From Phoronis ovalis (lineage: Eukaryota; Phoronida; Phoronidae): DNA of 15,861 bases. Under the pieces are notes generated by a model. It saw nothing but the letters and a program-made list of their open reading frames with translations. It was not told the DNA's origin and did no database searches. This document shows, one piece after another, positions 1 to 13,800 of the stretch. Numbering within the stretch: the stretch's first letter is position 1; each line of letters starts with the position of its first letter. The stretch lies in NCBI GenBank assembly GCA_028565635.1, contig JAOXYB010003345.1, positions 1 through 15,861 of the forward strand. The letters run 5' to 3'. A program made the position numbers and the translations under genes.

Positions 1-1092
1 TTTGAAATGTCACCTGGCCTAAACCGCCCACCAACCCATGGCCTTCGTGAATCCACCCTCAAATCGTCAAGTCAGCGTTTCGTCTTTCCCGAAATGGGAG
101 GATAGTGAGGTGCACTCTCGGGTACAAACATGGCCGCCAGTCAGCCATCTTGGAAGTAATCGAGGTCAAAATTATAGCAGACCTGTGCTTTGACCTGTAC
201 TTACCCTGTACCAAATACGAAGAAGATCTGATAAAAGCTGAAGCTGTTGTAGGAACACAAAGAAAAGGTTACATATGACGACGACGACGCCGCCGCATAG
301 GCTTTAGCTATATGCCCATTCACTATTACATAGTGATGGGCATAAAAGTATGTGTTTGACATGGCTGCCATCTAGGATTAAAGATGGCCACCAACCTTCA
401 TAGCCGTTTAAATCTGACCAGTACAGTACTTTGTGAGAAAACTTCAAAATTTGCTGAGAACCAATGCAACAATTTCTGGATTACAGATAACAATTTCTGG
501 CTGGAAGCCACATTAATATCAAATTAATTATATCAATTCAAGACAAACTAGGCCTGTAGTGTCACATGGAAACACCTATATTGCTTCCAACATAAAGTTT
601 TTCCCATTTTGGATTCAGGATGGCCACCACATTTTCCTCTACATATTTTTATCCCTTGATCCTAGCAAACATCAATGATCCAAGTTTTTGTTGAAATCGA
701 TCCAGTACTTTCAGAGTTATTAAAAATATATTTTCATGTGACAGCCATTTTGAATCCAGCTTCAAAAGTTCATTTCCAGAACCTAGCAAACATTTTGATC
801 CAAATTTTATTGAAACTTTCCAAATTATCATAGAATATGTATTTGAATAGCTACCATCCTGGATTACAGATGGTTGCCAACATTCATAATAAAAAAAATC
901 CTGTTCAGGTCTATATGAACCTTTTTTTCACAAAATCACATAAGCAATTTCTGAGAAAACCTTTGGACAATTTGCTGAACAAAAAAAAACAACGCAAGAA
1001 AAACGTGTCTTCCAAGTTTGTTGTTTGAAGTCATAATTAATTGTACAATACCTAAAATAAGAATTAAGTGTATTTATATCAGCTTTCTTTAC
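1..1092. repeat. Intron after e18 containing degenerate repeat units
   Basis: This is non-coding sequence downstream of the IVS6 exon. A degenerate unit recurs: variants of ATGGCTGCCATCTTGGATT occur near 130, 361, 613, 740 (partial) and 850. The phrase CCTAGCAAACAT followed by ATCCAA occurs near 661 and 782. A GAGAAAAC...AATTTGCTGA phrase recurs near 434 and 953. The 275-350 part has a GACGAC/GCCGCC run and a hairpin (listed separately). I infer an old interspersed repeat rather than a gene, and see no Cav3 tail exon here. Confidence 0.55.
311..344. repeat. Hairpin-forming inverted repeat
   Basis: TATGCCCATTCACTA and TAGTGATGGGCATA are complementary arms with a single unpaired T and a 5-base loop (TTACA). 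The hairpin sits about 15 bases after a GACGACGACGACGCCGCCG run at 277-295. This arrangement looks like the end structure of a short non-autonomous element; that is inference. Confidence 0.7.
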
Positions 1093-1248
1093 CTCAAGAT
1101 GTTTCATGAGCACTGCTACTACCACATTAACCAAAACAAACTGTGCCATGAGCACAAATACCACAAAGAACACTGGTGCAATAAATGAACTAACACAGCA
1201 GTTCTTAATGCATTCGTCAGATGAATCACAGTCTTCACGCAGGGTGTC
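1093..1248 (-). CDS. Cav3: Exon e18: domain IV post-filter loop and S6
   Basis: 52 codons, phase 0 at both ends. It begins [18 protein letters not shown] and then SSFIAPVFF, with S6 [20 protein letters not shown] ending in HLE. S6 is almost identical to mammalian Cav3. The loop between filter and S6 carries four cysteines (residues 7, 13, 17, 18), where the mammalian loop has two. The acceptor is ccgaacttag; the donor is GAG followed by gtaaagaa. The strong donor shows that the cytoplasmic tail continues in exons beyond the left edge. Confidence 0.95.
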
Positions 1249-4200
1249 CTAAGTTCGGAAAAATAAAACAAAATATTCATAAAATTTATAATTACTATTA
1301 TTCACTCAGTATACATACACCAACAATATAGTTTGACACAAGTGTTAGACTCAATACATCTCTTTATTCATGTAATATATACACACATACGCAGAATACT
1401 GTGTTGGCTCTCACATTACAAATGACTTTGCTTTTTAACAATCATTTCTGACATAAGGCCAAAAGTGAACGAGAACTAACATTTAATTTTAACTCTTGGT
1501 ATTATGGTATATATTACATAGTCTTGTTTAAATTTTTCATTATATAAATTTGACAATTAACCTTAAAAGAGGATCAGAACTGGGGCAGCCAGTTAAGGTT
1601 TACGGTGATTGTTTTCCTGTAATAACAGTTCATGGATTAGACAAAAAGCCATTTCATGAGTCATGGATGACTAATAAGCTGTTCACGAATCATGGGTGAA
1701 GTTTCTGATAAAGGACACTTTTCTTGTTCTCTTGTAAATCATGCATGTCCAAAAGGCTCAATCACGCATCACAGCAAACTTCTTTCTAACCCTCTTAATA
1801 GTCTTCAATTTCTTTTCAAACTTTACCTTCATAATTCCATTCCAATTGTCTCCAGTTGCTACTCGGAACAAAGTCAAGAAAGCCATACCAAAGTTCTCAA
1901 AATGTGCATGAACTCCCAAACCTACACAAGGATGTGCAGCAGAACATTCTGGAACATAAAACAAATTTTCTAAAATTCTATTCCTAAAATTTTTTCCAGT
2001 TATAAAAAATAGATACAAGCAGGAAAAAGAAAGAAAAAGTTCACTAACAACTAACACAATTGTTAGGTTTGTGATCTTGTCCAGGGAACCGCCTAGTCAA
2101 GTAGCAACAAATATATGAAATTCTGCTGAAAACTTTGTATTCCACATATGAATTCAGGTATTTATTTTGAACTGATTTCTGAACTTGATCTATGTGGATT
2201 TTCTATTTGACCAATTGGAACCTGCCTTTCTCTTACCTAGTCTACCAAATAATTCCACACCCAAAGCGGCAAATATGAAGAAAAGTAGAAAGAATAGTAG
2301 GCCAAGGTTTCCCACTTGAGGCAATGCTTGAATGACAGTATCTAGTAATGAACGAATTCCTTTGGCCATTTTCAGCAGTTTCAACACTAAAAAAGAAACA
2401 TTTTCCATTCTGATCAGTTAATGTTGAAGACCAAAGCTAAACTGTAAAATCTAATCTCTAGGATCAACTATTCATTCAGCCAGTCAGGTAGAAGTTAAAA
2501 TACAGTAAATTTTAAATACACTACAGGTCTCCAGCACAAATAAAAGTGTTGCTGCAATATTGCTGTAATAGCAATTAATGCTTTTTGTAGCAGTTATTAC
2601 ATTTTTAAAACAGTTATTTATGCATTCTCATATTTACTGCATACTCACTGTTATTGCTCTTAATGCATATGACGTATCCTTGGTAAGACAAAGAATTACA
2701 CACTTAAATGCAAATAAATGTTGATTTTAAAAAGAACTAAATGATGCAAATACTTAGTTACAACATTGCAGCTAAAATTTTCTGTTCATTCTAATTATGT
2801 AAGATTTACACTTCAGGTGAATAATAATATTTTTACCTCTTGCAATTCTGAGTACTCGCATAACCCTGATGATGGTAGGATTTATAGGTATAACGTCTGA
2901 CTCCATTTCTTCTAACACTATACCCACAATGGAGAGCAGAACTATAAGCATATCTAGCTGGTTCCATCTAAAAAAGAAGTTTAATTAGTTTTGGACACAA
3001 AATCATGAAGAAATGTATTAACAGAGGTAAGAAAAGTTTAAACCTTTTTGCATAAAACATGTAAAAAAGTATTCTACATTAGCTACGAGGTAAGATTTAG
3101 TTAATGAATATTCATTCAGTTCTGAAATACTTCTTTTGAACAAACTACTGCAAAACTAACAAAAAGCTATAATGGCAACCACTGCTCAATTCAAGGATAT
3201 CAGTTGTCTCTTAAAATACATGATGTTTTATGACCACAATTTTTTAACATCCAGACTTTTAAAGTTTCCAGCCACCACCAAAGGTTGTCTTCATTGAATT
3301 GTTATGAGAACATCAAAATCCATGTGAAAAAAAGTTTGTCTGGTATGATCTTACTTGTCTTTGAAATATCTGACAATTCCAAGAGCAACGTTTTTCATAA
3401 TGGCCTCCAGAATAAAGACTGCAGTGAAGAAATAATTAAATATCTTTAGAGCAAATTCCAGTTCCTACAAAAAAGAATAGCAATCCTCATAGTAAAGATA
3501 CTAAATAAGGTTATGTAAGAAAGCTGTTATCAGACCCTGTGGAATTTCCTAGTGAAAAATTTTAAATCCTGCAGCAATTTTTCTCCTTAATCTGCAGCAG
3601 AAATAGCAAATTCTGCAAAATTCTGCACAAATAATATAAGTGATTTTTTGAAATTCTGGACAAAAAATTGCTTTTTTTAATGAAAAATTCATTCATAACA
3701 GATCAAACTCACGGAACCACTACATTTATTTACAGAAGTAACTCCAAGATGGTGCTACAAGCATTTCTGTAACCTTCGGACATATTCAGGTGCTTTCGAT
3801 ATGGAACTATTGTGTCCGAAAATGCTTGTAACGCCATCTTATCATTGCTCCCATAAACAGTGGCAGTGCTGTGGTGATCGAGTTTGATCTTGATTAAAAT
3901 AGTTTTCACAAAAACAAGCAATTCCGCGGGATTCCGCAGCAACATTAAAAGGTTGAAAAAATTCTGTCATTCAATACTTCATTCAAAGATTCTTACAAGA
4001 CGATGTAGTTTCATCTAAATATATCACAATATAATTTAGTGTGTTACCTGCACCACCCAACATAACAAGATCAATTTGAAGGTATAGGAAATAAACAGTC
4101 ATATGGAGATGTTGTTTTTCTTCTGATTTATCCCAGTTTATTTTTAAATATTTAAAAATAGTTCAGTGGATTTCAACTTCTTAAATTATATAACACTTTT

Positions 4201-4813
4201 ATAAGGCAAGAACTTTTCTGAGAAAGGCCACATGAAAAGTCTAAAATATAGCATGCTGATGGTATTTAGGAATTTGTTTTCTGTGTACATTTATGAGATG
4301 ATAGCCAATGAGAGACTTTCAGAAAACTATACAACAAATAGACAGCAGCAGTTATCATCTTGTCTTCATCATCTTGCAAAATGTTTACAGTTCGGTTGTC
4401 TTACCGAAGTTTTTTATGTTGAATGCCTGGTAGAGTAATATTTAGCAGAGATCTGCGTTTACCGAGTCTCTTCTATGAAGATAGAAAATAACGAACATGG
4501 GAATATGTACTTACCATTGGCATCATGAAGAACTCCAAAGCCATCGTGATAACATTCAAACCAATAATAGCAGCTATAGCCAGATCAAAGTACTTACTCA
4601 AGCAGACTTTGTGAATAATCATTCGAATCTCTGAATAATTTATATAGTATGGAACTTCATTTTTTTCTGAAAGGGACAATAACACAAAATGTTATTGTAG
4701 ACTTCAATGAATTTATGCCTATGATACAAATATTATCAATTAATAATGTTGTTTAATTAATACATAGATACACACACATACATACACACACACATACACA
4801 CACACACACACAC

Positions 4814-4854
<41 letters not shown>

Positions 4855-7800
4855 CTTATAGACAATACTAAGCAAGACTGATAATTTTAAAACATTACAG
4901 CAAATAAATTATGAAGCATATATACCATGAAGTCAGATCTACCATTCTCTAAATTGTTGAGCATGATAAACTACTTAGTTAATTTGTGAAATATGTGAAC
5001 CAACTTAAAAGCAAGCAAGGTGTAATCACTAATCTGCCTTACACCTGAATCTATTATATGTACCTCTAGCTGCTAATTTTAACACTTTCAAGAGATAAAA
5101 ATGATGTTGCTAATATCAAGTCCATTGAAATATTTACTTTTGAGACATTAGAGTTTCAATAATTCAGTTTTTACGGCATTGTTAATAACAGTGAAAAAAA
5201 ATAAAATGTCTTTTTCTCATATAGTTTTCAGAAAACAAAATGGCAAGAATTTTGTTTATATCAGTCATACATATTTATCATATAAATGATTCTCAGTTGG
5301 ACAAAATTATCAAGTTTAAACAAAGTTGACCAACTGTCCATCATTCTGCAACTGATTAATTGCTAATTTTACCAATAAATATGCACACCTGAATATAGAG
5401 AGGACAATACTTAAAAATGAAGAATGTTGATAGAAATGTACTATAGAAACATAGACAACTGACATAGTATAATCAGTACCAAAAGGGATTTTAAACGAAA
5501 AAACAATAGTATGAAATAGCAAGATAATAATAAAAAGGTAATTAATTTTGTGAAATATGCCAGCCAAGAGATACACAATTATATTAGTCCTTAAATAAAA
5601 AATGAAAAAGCAGAAAAATTAGAGCTCAGATGATACTTACGAATTAATATCGGACTAGAACTTCTGACAACAAAAGCATGTTGCATAAACCAAATTTTAA
5701 TTCTTGAAGCATGTCACTATATCTACCTGGGTAGGGCAACCATTTGTTTCCAGACTAGGAAGAACTATTAACTTTTTTGCAGGTGTGATTTAAATAAACT
5801 GCAGTGGCAGTGCCAAGGTGCTTCAGACTTGATAAGAACAACATACAAACCCAATAATAAATCCCTACTCTTTCTACGTTCTTCAAGCTTTTTTGCTCGC
5901 TTCGCTGCTCGTTCTGCTTTCTCCTCTTCTTCTTGATCTTGGCGGCATTTATGAAAGTTTTCAACAACCACACCCACAAACATATTTAAGACGAAGAAAC
6001 CAACCAGTAAAAGGAAAGATATGAAGTATAACATTCGCCACTCATTGTAATTTTCAATTGGCTGCAAAACAGAGTAACAGTAATGAAACATTTAAAATTT
6101 ATCAGCAATTGGTCACTAACTTTTTATAAACTAGCAGTTCCATTCTACATCAACCTGTGGACACACTGTTTAGCACTTTCTTGTAACCATTACTGAAATA
6201 ACTCATTTTGTAAACAACTTTATATTTAGAGATGAAACTTTTAACATCATGTGGAAAACTTGATGATTTCAAAAAAAGCAAATTAATCTAGTTCCTTTTT
6301 ATTTGGAACTACAGTTTATAAATACAGCAGCATTCACATCAAAGAATACATACATCTTTATACTGTCAATTATTTCCCATTTACCAGGTAAGAAGCAACA
6401 GAAATTATTAAATATTGTAAAATATTAAAAACTAACTGCATGATTGCATAGATTGAACTATGTCTGCCTTATATGTGAAGGCAATGTTTAATAATAATCC
6501 TACCTGCTGATCAACACCCACTGCATCCAGACCTGTGTACATTAGATTCACCCAACCATCTTTGGTAGATAAAACAAACAGTGACATCAGTGCCTACAAT
6601 TATTTTAAAATTATTAAACCATATTTAGCATCATTTTTCATCGTAATAATTATTAGAATATTAAATGTATATACCACAACACCATAGAGAGTAAACAGAT
6701 TTTTTGTAAAAGCATGGCATGGACATACATATTATTCGAAATTAAGGGCAAAAAATTAGTGTACTTGCATATGATAATTACCTGTCCAAGATTATCAAAG
6801 TTGTATTTTTGATTGACCCACTGGTAGCCCTTGTCATGACATTGAGTTTTATTAGTGACATCACTCACATCTGTCCCCTCACAGTAATACAGCATACCCT
6901 TGAACAACTAAAATACAAATTCCATTTATGTTAATATGCAGTAGCAATTTTAACCATAGGTCTCTTCTTTACTACATAATTAATAAAACATTCGATTTAA
7001 AATTATGCCCTCATTATTATTTTTTTAAGAACTGAATCCTTCAGCAAATTCTCTATACCCCTCTGTTATGTTTCCCTTAGGCAGTCTTATAAAATTCTTA
7101 TTAAAATCCGGTAGAAAAAGTATTAACCTATTAGTCTAAAGAGCATGTTATAAACTATTTACTATAGACAAAATATGCCTTACAGGTGGCAACTCACCTG
7201 TACTCCAAGAATGCCAAATATAATGAAGAAAGTGCAACAAATTAACACAATATTACCAATGGGCCTGAGTGATGAGAGTAAAGTCTGGACAACCAGCTTT
7301 AAACCTGGTGCTCGATTTATTACCCTACAAGACAAAAGTATAGCAAAAAATAACATATTTACCATAACACTGCCATTCTTTATTATTTTTGAACATAATG
7401 AAATTGATTGTGAGCTGCTTGCTTTACAGATAGCTACTAAAGTTCTAATGTTTGTCTTGTACCAGTATGTAATAAGTTATGATTGTTCTATTCTTGAACG
7501 AACCGGCTAACCTGAGTGGTCGGAGAGTTCTTAGTAGCCTGAGTACTCGCAAGATACCAAATATCCTTGGACTTCCTTCACCCGCAAATGATACAATGAG
7601 ATCAACAATAGATATAAAGACTAGACAAAAATCCATCAAATTCCAACCACTCTTCATATAGGCATGACGACCAATTATGTAACCTTTGGCTATGATCTGA
7701 AATTGTAATTAGTTGGATTGTAAATTCTGTATAGGCTTTAGATATACAAAAAATAAAGCAAAGGCATTTTATGATAAATTATTATCTCAGCTAATAAACA

Positions 7801-10800
7801 TTCAGCCAATCCTGAATCCAGCTCTAAAATGTATACATTAATAAATAATTAAAATCACATTGTAATTAATACAAAAACACTGTGTCATAAACATAATCTG
7901 TTACATTAAAAACCAACCTTAACAACCATTTCAATGGTGAAAAGAGCAGTGAATACATAATTGGCATAGTTTAAAAATGTTCTCTCAGTGCTATCTGGTG
8001 GAATAGATGGTCTCTCCATAGCTAAGGTAATGCAATTCAAGCCTATGACCAGTAACACACCGTAATCAAACCACTTTTTGGCAACAAGTTTATGGCAGGC
8101 TTTACGAACTCTGAAAAAGAAATTTTTAACATTTTTCACTTAAAATATAGATTATTAGTTCATAAGCAATAAAATAGTTCTAAGATGAAAATATGTGTAA
8201 ATGCATTGTATGTAAGAATACTTTGATGCAATACTGTTAAAATATATAGCCATGGGGCACATTATATTTTCATAAAAAAAAGAGATAAAAACAGTATATA
8301 ACATTTTTTCCTATTTATTTTCCTGGTACAAAAGCCTGTTTCAGCCAAATGCTTGGATGGTTTACCTGTTATGTGGGGACAATATGTAGAATGAGTACTC
8401 ATGCCTAGTTTTGAAACAACCCTTTGGTTTAGGACAACATTTAAAGCACTTCCAATTCTGAAAATACATAAAGATTTTAACAATAAAGGAATTAAACAGA
8501 TTTCATGATTTTTAAATAAATTTATATCCCTTGCTTTTAAGCATTCAACTGAAGTTGATATTCCAATATTTAAGTTAACTACTGACTAATTTACACATCA
8601 TGTGTTTTGGTTAGTTTAAGCATAGCTAGTATAATGCAACTAGAATAACAATTAGGTAATACAGTATACTTACACTTTCATCCATAGCATCCGGGTCTTC
8701 CTCATTGTCACTAAAATCGCTAACATGTGATTCAGCATCATTCGATGGACTGTCACCAGTAAGATTATTCACTTTGTACTCGCTAGCACCTGAGCTCCTT
8801 CTGGTGACAGGATTATGAATTGAATTTTGTCGACTTAAATTATTTGATGTATGGTTACTGTGTAATGAGTTTTGTCGACTGTGATGAGAACTATTTGCAG
8901 AATTTTGACGGCTAAGGCTCCGTTCACTGTTTACAGAGTTCTTTTTTGACAAGTTCCTGTGACTGTTTATAGAGTTCTGTGGACTTATTATTCCATTGCA
9001 ACTTTTGACTGAGCTTTGAGGACTAAATGTTCTTTGGTTATTGAGTGGTGGATTACCATTGCATTCACTGGAAAATTAACAGAAAAAAAATTGTTATAGT
9101 ATTCAAAACAAGTGATATGACAAAATATGTTGGAAAGGGTGAATAACATAGTCAAAGTCCCCTTCCAGTTTTGGTAAATCAGAAAAAATAAAAATTACTA
9201 AGATGTTGTTTTTGTTACTAATGAAAAATGAAAAAATAGCCATGCAGAAAATCAATAACAGAATGTTTTATACATGGAAATTTATAGTAAGATTGTTCTA
9301 TTTTGCTTGCAAGCTTAACCTTGTTACAGTTACATTGAGCATGTGCATAATTATACAGTATATGACTTAAATTATGCAGGCATTTTTGCTACATCAGGTA
9401 ATTGAAAAATATTTTCCAAAAATATGAATGGAACAATTTTAAAACTATGATACACCAATTGGAAAATCTATGTTAACTTTAACAGAATGATACGAATGCT
9501 TGAAAAAAAAAAAAAACAGCAATTAGTTTTGACTTGTACTGAAATGGGTAAGAAAGCAAACACTCCAACTGATAATACTCTCTTCCTGAAAATATATGTC
9601 AAAGGTGAAGCACTGAATTAATGTTCGTATGTTAAATATAGAAAGCTCCGCCCATTTTAGGAAAATTATCATAATTTTTTCCAAAAATAAATAAAACTAA
9701 CACTAGTTATATATAGAACTTGATATTACAAAATTCATGTTAATCTATATTATTCAGTCTTAGGTATGAATCACCCCTACCACTGCCTGCAAAATGGCAG
9801 CCATATTGTATTTAGTCGTATGTCAAAAGAAAATCTGACAACCCCCGGAATGTGCCAATGAGATTCTCGTTTTCAAGCAAGCTTTCACTGGAATTTGAAT
9901 GCTACTGTGAAACTTTACAGTGAACTTCTTTACTTTCTAAAAAATCTACAAAATTTATTTATTGCTTGGAAGAAAAATTTAAAATTTCAAAATTTGCAAA
10001 AATCACTAAACATTTACCAAGCTATTTTTTGTATGCAGCAAGTTTCATTTTTTGAAACAGTAACATTTAATAATGCTTTACAAGACTTTGAAAATGCCAA
10101 CGGTATTTCATGTCATACTGTACTAAATAAAAAACACCAATAACAGTACATCACCTAAAATATTACCAACAACAAACAAACAAACGATGACTACAATATA
10201 TGTAAACTAATCCGACTGTAGTATAAAAATACTACAGCCCAGCAATGTACAAAAACATGTAGCCACTACACAATAAGCATACAGATTTCTTTCAAAACTG
10301 TAACATAACTTATGGCATGCAAAGTATAATTAATAGTTCTTCGCAGAAGTTATTGAAACGGTGACATTTCAGATGTTTGTACTCAAACATGCAATTGCAT
10401 AAAATGGGATAGTTCATATCTCTTTATTTCAGTTGAAGACTGACTTGATAAATGACCCGACACCCAAATGTCAATATACTAATGATGTCCTGTGTGGGTA
10501 GTTTAAAAATACCTCAAGTAGTGTTCAATAACTTCTGTTTTTTACAACACCTTAACATCCAAATGCAGGCACATTACCTGAACTTATAAGTAACACAGTA
10601 TCTGCATAAAAATACAAAATTGCATTCATATAAAATATGCACATGTTGCTGTAATAACCGATAAAAATATTACAACACATTACTAGAAATTTTTAAAGGC
10701 TCATTGCAGGCATACATACATATATATGCACACTAAAATCATTTTCAGCTTGTTCTCCATTGTCATTTTTATTTTAGTGAAAAAATATGGAAACAACTGT

Positions 10801-13800
10801 GCTTCAGTGCTATACTTTTCAATCATTTTTTACACAAGTCTCAAGAGTGCACATATTAAGCAAATATCCAATGCATTAGAGACAAACATGCCAAAAATAT
10901 CAGCTATATTACACAGTTAGGTACAGGAGAATTTTTTTGCACAATTGCTATAAAGCCATAATAAAAATATATTGATTTTTTTTTTACTTCGCCTAAAGTA
11001 TACATACTTTTTTTGTATGTAAATTTATGTTGGCTTCATACAGATTTTATATAAATTGGAAAATTGGATACAATTATCAATCTTACTTTGGCAACAACGC
11101 ATTTATATAGAAAATTTGTAGCCATGCACAACAGATGCCCAAATTAACTGTGTTTTTAACTATGATAATTTGATTTTTTACAGTAGTGACACCTACTGTT
11201 GCTATAAATTGTAGTTTCTATAAATTGTAGTCATGCACAACATATGCACAAATTAACTGTGACAACTGATTGTTTTGTAGTAGCAACACTTATTGTCACA
11301 AAGGAAATTATCCTTCATATGACGCAGCTCATTGCCTGAATCATGACAACTGAGCCATTGCAAACAAATCCAACATGTTTTAAAAAGATTTGAGACTGTA
11401 AGAGCCTAAAGAACTATCAAAAAATGAGAAATCATTTTTGCATCTATGATTGAGATACATTACGTTATACATTTTTATTTTGTGTCTGTTGTGCATGATC
11501 TAGGTTTCTGAAAAAAAGCTATATTCACCTTGAGCCAGATTGTGCGCTGTTTAAAGCAGGACTGTAAGATTTATTACTGAAGTCCTCATCATCTGCATCA
11601 CTGTCCTCTGATTGGCTGCCAACAAGACTTGCTTTGTCTTCTTTGAATTTGGCATTTTTATGACTACTACCACGACTACCCTGGCGATGCAATCTCGGTG
11701 AAAATCTTGGCAACCGTGGGGAGCTGCGTAGACTACATGAACTCTAAAAATAAATTCATGTTGTGGTTGTTGAATAAACAACTGAATAGCAAATAATTAT
11801 ATAAATTTACCTACATTTGAATTCTGCGTGTTTATATTTTTAATGTGGGCTTATGAAGAAACATAAAATGAAAATTTTGCTAACTGAATTGATTTCTGTC
11901 AAGAAAATGAATATAGGAAGTGTTATAGAAGGTAAATTCTTATCAACTAACTTTGATAAAATACAGTAAACATAAAAAGTATCAATGGCCAAATCTTTGT
12001 TAAGTAAATCAATGAATTATTGCTGTAACAATACAAAGGACCAAATCATTGTGAATTTATTGTGGCTTAATTAATACATCCACAAAAAAATATTAAAATG
12101 GTTATAATTACCAAACTTTTGTCAATTGAATCAATGGAGATGTTGCTGAGATGGAATGACTGGTTCACACTCAGTTTATTGTTGATATCCTTGTACACCA
12201 TTTCATGCGGCGATCCATGTGGCGTGCCAGCGGGAGTCGCAGCTGTGTGTGTGATGATGGGAGGAATGAGTGCTGATTCCACATCATTTCCATCATCGTT
12301 GTTATTAACTGAGACATGAGGGAGAGCGAGCATTTTCTTAGCTGTAGCAAAACCAAAATCAAGCAACTTTTCAAAAGACAGCTGGCCACTACATGCAGTG
12401 AAGCAAGCAACATAGCGTTATGATAAAAATAATAAATGAAATAAAACAAGTAAAATAGAACATATGGTGCACACAATTAATATTTTTCATCAAATCTGTT
12501 TGCGTGTGAGTTGCATTATGCTAAAATAGTGTTGTAAATACATTCATTTACAAGATCTTACACACTAATTTCACCAAAATATATATTAATAAGGGAAATA
12601 AAGAATAAATTAATGTTTCATGATAGGAAGGATATAACTCCATAATTTAACAGCCCTACACCACCTCTTAAAATCACTACATGCACGCAACATAACTATA
12701 GTTTGAGGCATTAACAATAACATCTTAGAAATATAATATAAAAATATGTGCTGATGCATGAAAATGCATTTCCACACCTATTTCAGGTATACCCAGTAAG
12801 TGTCACAGTGATGAAGTTTTGCATTTAAAATTGTATTTGAAGTAGGGAATAAATAGCAAAAGTGTCATGCCTGTGCAACATGCTGCTAACAAAAGTAGCC
12901 AGCTTTGCATGCTGATTTCAAGTCTTGTACTGTTACAACACTTTTTACTGAGCACTGAATAAAAACCAAACATTGACTTCAATCATTAGTAATAGCACAA
13001 TAACTATAAAATCTCGATGCCTGTATAAACAGACACAGATGCTGACAAGATGACAGCTATAAGAAATTGTACAATACTTATTAAGTAGCAGACTGATTTC
13101 AAATGTGATTATCACCTTTCCTACTCTTACCATTTGTTGTAAATAAATGTTAAATATATCCCTTACCTTTCTCTTTGTTATTCTTTTCATCTTCAATATC
13201 ATTTACGTCCTTCTCTTTGCCTTCCTGAATCATGTTCTTATTATCTTTCAACTCCTTTTCTTTTTGTGCCATTTCTTCTTCGTTCTCATCATTATTAGTT
13301 TCACATGTGCTATGTTTTTTCTTCTTTTCATCCTCCTTAAAGTTAACAAACAAGTTCTTGCAAAATTTTTAGCAATAATGTTATACAATTTATAGCACAG
13401 AAAGTTTTTTTCCAATGTCCAAACTTTTGATGTCACGCTTTTAAAAAATACTAGAAGTACTTTTAAGCCTAAAAATGTGTTAGTTTTTAAAACTACAGCA
13501 TATCTGCATCTCTAATAAAAATGTAAATAATACTTTGTTAATTATTTAAAATGCCACATCTTGATTCGCAAACCAAAAACAAAAATACAAAGCCATTACA
13601 ACTGAACAATGAATCCAGTTTACTACAATTTTTTAAACTATTTAGTTTTTGATGATGTGACAATAAATATGTTATGGCAATGGCTATTAAACATTTTAGC
13701 TTCCATTAAAAACATGCATTTTTTACATTAGAATTTTCTGTTCCATTATGCTGTTTTAACACTCTAGCAACTAAAAAAAAACAAAAAAAGCTAGGCACAT

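Noticed and set aside
120-300. The less AT-rich left edge as a promoter or CpG-rich regulatory region
   Set aside because: It lies downstream of the IVS6 exon inside the gene and consists of repeat-like phrases. No transcription start features are visible.
5316-5576. An 86-codon minus-strand hydrophobic open frame
   Set aside because: It lies in AT-rich intron, has no splice or family support, and its hydrophobicity follows from T-rich codons.
5727-5754. A 28-nt candidate micro-exon in the III-IV linker intron, with acceptor gttcttcctag and donor CCCAG-gtagatat
   Set aside because: Its length is not a multiple of three. Joined from the e12 donor it would put e13 out of frame, and no suitable e12 donor in the required phase has a good sequence.
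7175-7510. A 111-codon plus-strand open frame
   Set aside because: It lies antisense across e9 and the e8-e9 intron of a well-conserved exon set. It resembles no protein I know and is a shadow.
8262-8483. A 73-codon minus-strand open frame
   Set aside because: It overlaps e6 in a different frame. The e6 frame gives conserved Cav3 sequence with correct splice phases; this one does not.
9895-10143. An 82-codon plus-strand open frame in the long intron
   Set aside because: No recognisable domain and an AT-rich composition typical of a chance frame.
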